Positions 1 to 9,100 of a stretch of 64,000 bases of DNA are shown here, piece by piece. Location of the stretch: positions 806,001-870,000 of the forward strand of contig JAILWY010000014.1 in assembly GCA_022113835.1 (NCBI GenBank). The letters are read 5' to 3'. Source of the stretch: Atopsyche davidsoni. Its lineage: Eukaryota; Arthropoda; Insecta; Trichoptera; Hydrobiosidae. Position 1 is the first letter of the stretch, and each line of letters begins with the position of its first letter. The position numbers and the translations under genes are program-made. Under the pieces are notes generated by a model. That model was given only the letters and a program-made list of their open reading frames with translations, was not told the DNA's origin and did no database searches.

Positions 1-1007
1 TTTGCTACATCTGCAATAAAAATTACATACATATTTCATCGAGATATTTTTTAATACATCTACGTATGCCTCGCCAAACTGAATTTGTAAAAAGTTGTTA
101 TAATGTCTCGTATTATTTCATCATATCTTCTAGTTCCTTTTTATAAAATTCACGAAAATGGTATCAGGGCGGAAACCAAAACGTAGAAAGATAAAAAGAA
201 AACATCATGCAACTAACTACACAAGAAACCATCGAGTTTTAGCATTATTGTTTGTTTGTTATTGGAGGTAGTTTATTTTTAAGTTTTCAGCATTTCATGT
301 AATTATTCAAACACACTATGTTTCAGCAGATAAACGCTAAACTCACATATCACATAATTAATAATATAATATTTTAATGTACTGGGTATTTATTGCTAAA
401 GTTTTCTGCGTTGTTTATATCTTTTCAAACACACTATGTATCAGCAATTAACCGCGAAATTCACGTATCAGGTAATAAAAAGTATTTTTAATATTTTTTT
501 AATGTTTTTTTTTTATCGGGCGAAGTTTGTTCTGAACGGTGGATATTTCTGAAAGTTTTCTGCGTTGTTTATCTTTATTCAAAGATACAAAGTGTCCAAT
601 ATAAGCTCGGGCCGTTAAACAAAGCGACAGCCCGCCCGCCCGCTCCTCGGGTAGAACATTCTAGAAGCTAATGATTTTAATTCCTGGAACTGACTGCTTC
701 TCGAGCGGTAAAATCCCGCTTATGAAATAATCTCCGCCGGCGGGGAACCCCCCCGGAGAGCCCCAGGCTGTTTAATTTATCTCGGACCCCTGCGCCCCCC
801 GAGGGTCGTGGCGCCCGCTATCTCTTCCCTCCTTGTTTATGGCGGAGACGAGGACTCCCCGCTATCGGAATGTCCCAGATTTTGGAAATATTTTAATTTT
901 TGCTCAAAAATAACACAACGCCCATTGTTATTGTTTCCCCGCCGCTGGCAACCCTCATTGCTGCTTGTTCCTGGACAACACAATTTTTTTTTTTAAACAG
1001 GGTGTCC
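1..1007. repeat. Degenerate tandem repeat, then a GC-rich patch
   Basis: No gene is visible. About 281-590 holds roughly two and a half diverged copies of a unit of 115-150 bases. They are marked by recurring AAGTTTTCTGCGTTGTTTAT and TTCAAACACACTATG, each followed by a run that reads CAGCA-TAA-CGC-AA-TCAC. Bases 600-960 are GC-rich with C and G runs and contain only short chance frames. Confidence 0.45.
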
Positions 1008-1428
1008 AAAGAGAGTATCGGGTATTTGTTAGTTCGGTAAAACATAAACTACTCGTAATCACGTATTTTTTTATTGTTAATTATAAGAATACAAAATGGA
1101 AAATAATTGCAAAAAGATCATGTTATCCAAATGGTGAGACATAGCCCTCGATATTGCTGCCATTTCTGACCTGATGTTTTGTTCTCATAAACCCTACTTT
1201 TAAGGAATCCCCATACGAAATAGTCGAGATGGCTAAGGTCGGGGATTCTGAGAGTCCAGTTGATGTTACCTCTACGTAAAATGACCTTATTAGAGAATAA
1301 TTCGTCAACAGCTTCAATTGATTGATTTGATGTATGGCAAGTTAGAACCGCGTTCTTGAGTCGAAACCTTAAAACTCCTGCAACTCTGAGCCCAGAAATT
1401 CACCCGATGCTCTTTTTGAACACCCTAT
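1008..1428 (-). mobile_element. Tc1/mariner-type DNA transposon remnant (family 1)
   Basis: This is a truncated DNA transposon read on the minus strand. It starts with the terminal motif GGGTGTCCAAA followed by GTATCGGGTATTTGTT and ends near TTTGAACACCCTATATA. The minus-strand frame at 1123-1317 keeps transposase-like residues (EAVDEL..., then LSHLDYF-WGFLKSRVYENK once a shift is allowed), as in the C-terminal half of IS630/Tc1/mariner transposases. The rest of the catalytic domain is missing or frame-broken. A related fragment in the opposite orientation lies near 40325. The family placement rests on these motifs only. Confidence 0.65.
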
Positions 1429-2340
1429 ATATTAAATTGCTGTCACTTTTAAGAATAGTGAAATGTGTATATGTGTGTGTGTGATTCTTTAAGATCAATA
1501 GATAGTCTGAAATATTTTAAATTCCGCGTAATAAATCTGCCTGGCAGAGTATAACAAGACACTGACGTACAGCCTTCTGCGCGTAGCCCGGCGAGGGACT
1601 TCACAGGAGGCAATAAATCCGTCTGATCCAGCGCGGGTGACCCCTTTTAAAATAAATGATTCAATAAGTCGACATGTTCTATCCCTGCCGGAAGCCGGGG
1701 AAGTTGCCTCACCTGATTAAAATGGCGGGTCTGCTGTTACCTTGGAAGAATTCGTGTTCGAAGTTCGCTTCTCTGCAGGTATTCTAAGACAACTAGAACC
1801 GAATATATTTGCGTGTCTATCACTGTGCGGGTGATATCCAATTCAAATATATAAATTAAATTTTCATAGATTAATAAGAACTGTAGGGCATATAACGTGC
1901 GTAGCTTAGAAATATATTACAAAAATATATAATATGTTTATGAATGTAAAATAATTGATTGGCAGAGTGGTGCATATAATGCTTACATAACGCGGCGTTC
2001 GCCCCCGCCCTTGACAGTTTTCGGGTTTTACAGTTGTTTTTACGTCGGCTGTAAAACGAAGATGTGTCGCCGCTGCGGATAAATGATTCAATTCTGCTTC
2101 AGGCTTCCATCCCTGGCGACCACCCTTCAGCGTCGCCAATTATCATACATCCAGCCGTCTCGGGGCGGCGGCGCCCCTTCTCGCCCGGCTGCGCCCCGCC
2201 CAGTGCCCCCACAACTGCGGCTCGCGACGCACACTTTTTTTCATTTCCTTTCAAACTTAACACATTTGAAATATTTTTTATTTTTTAATAAAAACCAAGC
2301 GGCTATTTTATCAACTGGGATCGATTTATATTACTTCATC
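1429..2340. other. Gene-free stretch
   Basis: A short GT run lies near 1467-1483, and a GC-rich block at 2000-2230 produces overlapping low-complexity frames on both strands. No exon, RNA gene or recognisable repeat was seen. Confidence 0.5.
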
Positions 2341-2730
2341 AAGCGCATCTCATCAAGAGGAGGTTGGAGGAGCATATACTCATGATGAGCCAGTTTTCAT
2401 GGTTTTCTTAAGGGAATATAGTGTAGTGGGTCCTTGGGTCCTTCTACGCCACACTATTATATTGGAAGAAAAAGTCTCCTCTTCACATAAAAAAATATAC
2501 GAATTTACAGTTTGTGACATAAAGTATTGAGTATTTTTTCGATATATATATTTGAATATAAAATGCTTGAAATGTCAAGTATCAAGACATGCTTTTTTCC
2601 ATATTTTATATGACCCGGGGACCCACTACTCTATTTTCCCCTTGGAAAACCACGAACACTTGCTGAGGTACACCTAGTAAAATGGTCGCCAACCTTCTCT
2701 GAGGAGAGGCACTTGATGAAGAAGATATCT
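2341..2730. repeat. Inverted pair of repeat-B fragments
   Basis: Two fragments of dispersed repeat B face each other. The left one (about 2345-2483) reads tail to body, with AGGAGGTTGG and GCATATACTCATG, then the block ending GTAGTGGGTCC. The right one (about 2608-2728) is in the opposite orientation and ends in the tail AAATGGTCGCCAACC...TGAGGAGAGGCACTTGATGA. About 125 bases separate them. A transcript through this segment could form an imperfect stem-loop. Repeat B is described at 41896-42246. Confidence 0.6.
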
Positions 2731-2737
2731 ATTCACA

Positions 2738-2743
2738 CACATG

Positions 2744-2794
<51 letters not shown>

Positions 2795-2803
2795 GTGTGT
2801 GTG
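2738..2803. repeat. Compound CA/TA/TG microsatellite
   Basis: A short CA run passes into a long TA run and ends in a TG run. The CA and TG ends are complementary, so the array is partly self-pairing. Confidence 0.9.
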
Positions 2804-4327
2804 TCACACTAGGGAAGATTGTTTCTGATGTGCCATTTGATAGATAAGGTTGAGGAACCATCGGCGAACCCTCATATATTCTTGAGCGTCACAAAAGTTC
2901 AGTTCGAGCCGCTGCCCACCAGGACGGCTCTCGCTGGCTTTGTGCCGAGGAGTTATCGCAGCAGCATCCTGCATCAGGGCGGGCCAGCCCAGCCCTTTGT
3001 GGAGACTAGGCCTCGATGCTTTGTGCTGGAAACCTTATTATATCTCATAAGTTAATACCAATTTTATTATGAACTGAGCCGCGGGCAGTACATGGATGTA
3101 TGGCCCTTGTCATCTGCTTTTGTGTCGCGTTAATATGACACTGGAATATTGTCTATGCACATATTGCGTATAAATATTATACGCCTTATTATTTTAGATA
3201 AAGGGTTTTCAGCGTAAAATTAAAAGCAAGGAGTTTATATTAAACTGAATACTCGGATATTTCAGTCGTTATTTACCAGGGATCTGTTAATTCGAGAATT
3301 GTGAGATTATTTTGCACCATTAATATATTTTTACAGTGTAATTGTTTTAATGAATTTATGTTTTTTTTTTTTTTTGTGTAAGACGTTCATGACCTTACTG
3401 GTCACATTAGTGAACTGACTAATAAATAATGTCATAATTTAAATTTATTATGTTTTATATCAGTTCATGTCTAGTGTGAACGTGTGCATGATACTTGTTT
3501 TAATGATCATATGAACCTGAAATGATCATAGAAACAATAGTTGTTTTGAAGACATTTTTCTACTAATATTCTAATGCTGATCAAGATTCTAATGAATTAA
3601 GGATATCACAAAACTTTTTACTAACTTTTTGTTTACTATAATTCATGTATACAGGTTACGAGAACATTGATATGGTATCGCAAACCTTGAGAGAATTTTT
3701 TTAAGTTTTAGTATTTTACAGACATCTCCTTTAAAATATCTGAGATAACGAGTTATATAAAAGTTTATTGACCTTTCTGAAAAAATAGCAGAATAATCAA
3801 GAATTGGCTTGATAATAAATATTTTTTTTACAATTACAAATTTGTTACATTTTTTCTGTACAGATTGAGGACGATCTAATAAATTACCACGATTTTTACA
3901 TCTTTTAAAAGAATTAAATGCTTGCAAAAGTAGGTTGGTCGAAATAAAAAGGCTGAAGATAAAGGGGGAAGCGAGAGTTCGGGGGTGGTCGGGGGTGGAG
4001 GAACTCGGAAGTTGGGATAACTCGACACGATCTATTAATCAACCGATGATTTTTTATCGAAGCTCAGTTTGATTCTCGCAGGACGAGCGCCCGTGAGCAT
4101 TGTTGGAGGGGTTTTTTTTTTATTTTTTTTTTAATAATAATGATCTCTTTTCATGGCTGCCACGTGCCGCCGGTGCGCATTGTTCGAAGATTAATCTTTG
4201 GCAATTTTAAAATCACATAAAAAACTGTTTTAATTTCAGATCCTAAGATAACCTATTGAAATTGTTGAATTGATATCGACTAGAATACTAGCGTAATATT
4301 CCATAGTAAATGAAATATATTACAATC
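2804..4327. other. Gene-free AT-rich stretch
   Basis: T-runs lie near 3360-3375 and 4111-4132. The minus-strand frame at 3643-3927 is AT-rich and matches no family I know. No splice-bounded coding segment was found. Confidence 0.45.
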
Positions 4328-4565
4328 CTCCTCTTCAGAGGAGGTTGGCGATCATTTCACTGAGCATATACTCATGCTGAGTCAGTGTTCATGGTATTCT
4401 AAGGGGAATATAGTGTATTGGGTCACCGGATTGCTGCTGCCCAATCCTTTACTTACAAAGCTCTGGAGTTTAGATCTGATACTCTAATACATTCATTTAC
4501 ACATGCTCCTGGTACAGAATGGCAGCCATGCACAACCAACAGAATGGGTAGAGCGGGGAGGCTAT
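4328..4565 (-). repeat. Repeat B (SINE-like), shortened copy
   Basis: On the minus strand this begins with the body segment containing CATGGCTGCCATTCTG and ends with ATGCTCAGTGAAATGATCGC and the CCTCCTCTGA tail. It lacks about 100 bases of body found in the copy near 41896. The plus-strand frame over it at 4418-4654 is a shadow of the repeat. Confidence 0.7.
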
Positions 4566-4796
4566 ATTCAATAATATATATTTATTATCAAGCAAGTCTC
4601 GTTTTATGGTATGCGAGTGTTCACTGTTGCATAATTAAAATGCGAGACAAGTAGCACAAAGTAAACACCACAAATGTAGCGCGGGGAGTTATCAAAGGGT
4701 CCGTGAGCTCTGCATATTACGGTGGGACTCGCGCGCATCTGTAGCCGGCAAATCGCATCACGGTCGACGCGTAAACTTGGGAGCACGCATTCATTA

Positions 4797-4886
4797 CGGG
4801 GGCGGGGGCGGGGCGGGGGCGGGGCGGGGCGGGGCGAAGCGGGGCGAAGCGGGGCGAAGCGGGGCGGCGCGGGGCGGGGGCGGCTG
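4797..4886. repeat. GC-rich minisatellite, G-quadruplex-prone
   Basis: The tract is built of GGGGC units, with three GGGGCGAAGC decamers in the middle. The plus strand has many runs of four or more G, which favours quadruplex formation. It creates overlapping Gly/Arg/Ala frames on one strand and Pro/Ala/Arg frames on the other (4604-5034). Their composition is explained by the repeat alone. Confidence 0.85.
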
Positions 4887-5789
4887 CAGGCGCCGCTCGG
4901 GGGCCCTCGGCCAACATCGCCACTGCGTACATCACACCTACCTCCCCACAAAGACATCGCATCCACAATCAAATCTTTCACAATTGAAAATGCCCTCGAT
5001 TAGCGAATCGGTCACTCACTGTCCCTGCAATTGAGCCCCCTTCATGTTGAAAATGCGCTCGCGAAAATCGATCACCGAAAAACGAATCGCAGTAAACTTT
5101 CAGCTATTTTTCTTTATTCTGAAGTATCATTCTCGATATTCGAAAATGCGCTCGATAGACAAGTCCGCATCCCAGTGTGGCTGTAACGAATGGCACACTT
5201 CCACTGGCCGCGTGCGTGCCCCATTACCGCGCGACCCGCCGGTATGAATTTATAGATCGGGTCCGCTTTGTGTTGGCGGGATTTATTGCGCCTCTCGGGA
5301 GTTTTTCTTGGGCCGTGTTTCTGATGCTGCTGCGATTTCTCAAAAGGTACTTCCCCGCCGGCGGGTGAGTGAGCTGGAGACATCTGCCCTAGACCCAACC
5401 TCTCCCAGCCCCCATAACTTCACAAGTATATTTCATCAGATGTGTTCGCAAGCTTTAGCAGCCGTGCTTATTAGATATATGTTCGCGGATGTGCTGCCGC
5501 ATCGAAGCTTTGCTCGTTTTCCAGCTTTTCAGCTCACGAACCGAGTCATTTTCATTCCTTCAAAGTGAAGTGGTGAGTGAGGAAGACACGTCTGCTCTTT
5601 GCATACATTGTATTTACTTTATTTTGCTCGATTCAGAACCCCGTGTGTTTGAGATTGAACGTAAATTAAAACACAATTAAGACTTAACTCCTAGACATTT
5701 ATTATAAAACTTTAATTATGTATTTTCGGCCCAATAGTTAGAACGTCACATACACGATTCACATACATTATACTTAATATTTAATATAT
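4887..5789. other. Gene-free stretch left of the retrotransposon
   Basis: The sequence is moderately GC-rich and contains the GCGATCGA-like phrases AAAATGCGCTCG (near 5052) and AAAATGCGCTCGATAG (near 5144), a weak short-range repetition. Several short overlapping frames lie here, none with a recognisable domain. The last nine bases are an AT run that supplies the target duplication of the adjacent LTR element. Confidence 0.4.
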
Positions 5790-6115
5790 TGTAACGTATC
5801 GGGGTTCACACTTAAAGACTTATTTATGTCAACACAAGTTATATTTATTTATCTACGTACAGAGTATTTATTTACATTATACATTTATATTAACATTGTC
5901 TTTTAGTACTGTCAGAGCGAGACCCGCCTTTGACACTGATCTCAAAATGGCTTCCCCATGCATCTCCAACATTCGAGGGCTCGCGCGAGGCGCATTCCTC
6001 GATTCTCCAAAACCTCGTATTGGCGCTCTAGTCGACGCTCGCTCGATCATTCCAGTCCTTTGCTTTATAGCGTTCTGGATGGTTCGATTTTCAAACTTAC
6101 TGCTAGACCGTAACA
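5790..6115 (-). repeat. 3' LTR of the Ty3/gypsy element
   Basis: This 326-bp direct repeat matches 11656-11981. On the minus strand it starts TGTTACGG and ends CGTTACA. The pol frame runs into it and stops at 5877, so this LTR encodes the last 78 residues of the polyprotein. Confidence 0.95.
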
Positions 6116-9100
6116 CTGCCCCCTCCTCAGTCGTTGTTCCGTCCCGGAACACTCGCTGTTTATTCACGTGTACGTAGCGGCAGTCTGGTCCACGTTGACA
6201 TCCAGTGGTTGCGTCAAAATAGCATCGCACTGTCCTTCGCTCTATTCCACTGACCCAGGGATGATAGCAGCATACTTGGATCTTAATCCCCGTATGCTGG
6301 AATAGTTCCTCGAGCATGCTTCGCACTATACGCCAGTCCGGATAGCTCAACTTGGGCAGGCTGAACTTTCGGATCTCCTGCTCCAATAGCATCCTTCGTA
6401 GGCTTACTAGGCTATCCCATATTACTTGATAATCAGCCCCCTGATGGGCTGTTTCTCTTGTAATTAGGAAGAACAACTTCCGGCCTTCGCGTTGTACCTG
6501 CAGAGTGTCTCCCAAAGACGACTCTTGAGCTTCTCTCTTCATGTCTCCGTACTTATGTTTTGTGACTCTTAAGACTCCCTTTGACATGTCCGAGTCTTTA
6601 CTTATTTCTTGAACCAGAGCATAATCTTTCGGTGTCAAAAATAAATCTTGTCTCACTTCGGTGGTTACACCATATCTGGCCTTTCTTCCGGCACCGTGTC
6701 GGATCATGAATTCGCCAAATGTTAATTCTTCTGCCGGCACTCGACATACTCGCACTGTCTGATCAGTTGCCTCATCGTTACTGCCCAAAAAAGGGCTCAG
6801 GCGGTTAAAATGAACAACCCTAGGTTTTCCAATCGGTCTCTTCCGGATGCGATATATTACATCATTTATCTTTTTCATTACTTCGTACGGACCGTCCCAC
6901 GCCCGTTGGAGTTTTGGAGAGAGCCCCCTCCGTCTCTGAGGATTGAATAGCCAAACCAGATCCCCGGCTTGGTGTCCACCTCCTTCAGCTCCCAGGTCGT
7001 ATCGATCCTTCATCCGATCACTAGCATCTTGGATGTTGACCCGTACTCTGTCATGAGTTTCGTTTAGCTGACGGCGTAAGTCTGAGACGTAGCCTTCTCC
7101 CACCAAGCTTTCTCCAGGTTTCCCTCCGAACTTCAAATCGCACGGGAGGCGCAGTTCTCGCCCAAAAATTACACTAGCTGGTGTTTGTCTAGTCGCCTCG
7201 TGGATGGAAGAACGATACGCCAATAAGAACAGGTGCAGGTGTCTGTCCCAGTCTCTTTGATGATCAGCGACAACTTTGGATAAATATTTACCCATAGTCC
7301 GGTTCATTCTCTCGACCATTCCGTCAGATTGCGGATGTAGTGCTGTTGTCCTCGTCTTTCGAATGCCCAGAGTTTCACACACTCCCTGAAAGACAGACGA
7401 TTCAAAATTTCTCCCTTGGTCAGAATGCAACTCCATCGGAATGCCAAATCGGCAGATCCATTCCTTCACAATAACGTCAGCGACAGTAACGGCTTCTTGG
7501 TTCGGGATGGCGTATGCTTCCACCCATTTACTGAAGTAGTCCATCGTCACCAAGATGTATTTGTTTCCGGCTTCTGATGTAGGAAACGGGCCCGCTACAT
7601 CGATCGCTATTCTCTCAAATGGGCTCCCAACGTTGTATTGACGCATAGGTGCTCTTCGTTTGCGTTGTGGTCCATTGGCCGTTGCACAACACACGCACCT
7701 TCGGCACCAATCGCGGACGTCTTCCTTGCAATTGACCCAGTAGAACCGTTCGCGTATCTTTTCTAGGGTTTTTCTGGTCCCAAGATGGCCTCCGGATGCT
7801 CCATCGTGGATTAGTTTCAGCACTTCGGTGACCCTCTTCCTTGGAATGACCAGCTGCAGCCTCTTTTGCGTCCCATCGTCATTTTCTAGGATGCGCTTCA
7901 ACAATTTACCTTCTAATGTCAAGGAGTTCCACTGTGCCCAATATGCTTTCACACTTGGAGATAAAGAAGCTATTTCTTCCCAGATTGGCCGATGTCCAGC
8001 TCTCTTCCATTTGAGCACGTATTTTAACTCTGGATCATTTTCTTGGTCTATCAGCACATCAGTCTCGGACCACTCGTCATTACGTACAGTCACTCTTTCG
8101 ACTGTAGCTGATTTTTCCTCTGCCCGACAGCAATGAGTACAGTTCTCAGCGCAGGGCCTTCTTGATAGAGCATCGGCATTACGATGAATGGTTCCTGCTC
8201 GATGTTCAATGTCAAAATCGAACTCTTGAAGTCTTTCGATCCATCTTGCTACTTGATTTTCGGGGTTTTTGAATCGTAGCAACCACGTCAGTGCAGCGTG
8301 ATCAGTTCGGAGAAGGAATTTCCTTCCGTAGAGATATTTGTGAAAATGTTCGACGGACTTCACGACTGCGAGCAGTTCTCTTCGCGTCACACAATAATTG
8401 CGCTCTGGTTTTGATAACACCTTGCTAAAGTACGCAATCACTTTTTCATGGCCGTCTTGCATTTGCGATAAGACCCCTCCGATACCCACGTTGCTCGCAT
8501 CAGTATCCAAGATAAATTTCTCGTCCGGTTTCGGATAACTCAGGATGGGGGCGCTGCTTAGTCTCTGTCGTAGCTCGTCAAATGCTGTTTGGCAGTCTTG
8601 GCTCCACACAAATTCATTGCGTTCCTCGGTTAATCTGATTAGAGGTTTAGCGATGTCTGCAAACCCGGGAACAAATCGTCGATAGTACGTGCATAATCCT
8701 AAGAAACTTCTTATTTCGTTTTTGTCCTTAGGTTCCGGCCATTCTTTGACGGTTATTATTTTCTCGGGATCGACAGTAACTCCGTGAGCAGATATCACAT
8801 GACCGAGATATTTCACTGTCCTCTGAAATAAGTTGCACTTAGATGGATTAAGTTTCAGGCTAGCTTCTTGAAGCCGTCGAAACACTTGTTCTAAGTTTTT
8901 TAAATGATCGTCAAAAGTTCTTCCAAGCACTATAATATCGTCAAGATAAACGAGACAAGTTTCCCAGGACAATCCTCGAAGTACATTCTCCATTAGGCGC
9001 TCAAATGTAGCCGGCGCGTTGCATAGACCAAAGGGCATTACGGTGAACTGCCAAAGGCCATTTCCAGTCGAGAAAGCTGTCTTTTCTTTATCTTTAGGAT

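Noticed and set aside
4604..5034. Overlapping Gly/Arg- and Pro/Ala-rich frames
   Set aside because: Fully explained by the GGGGC minisatellite translated on both strands.
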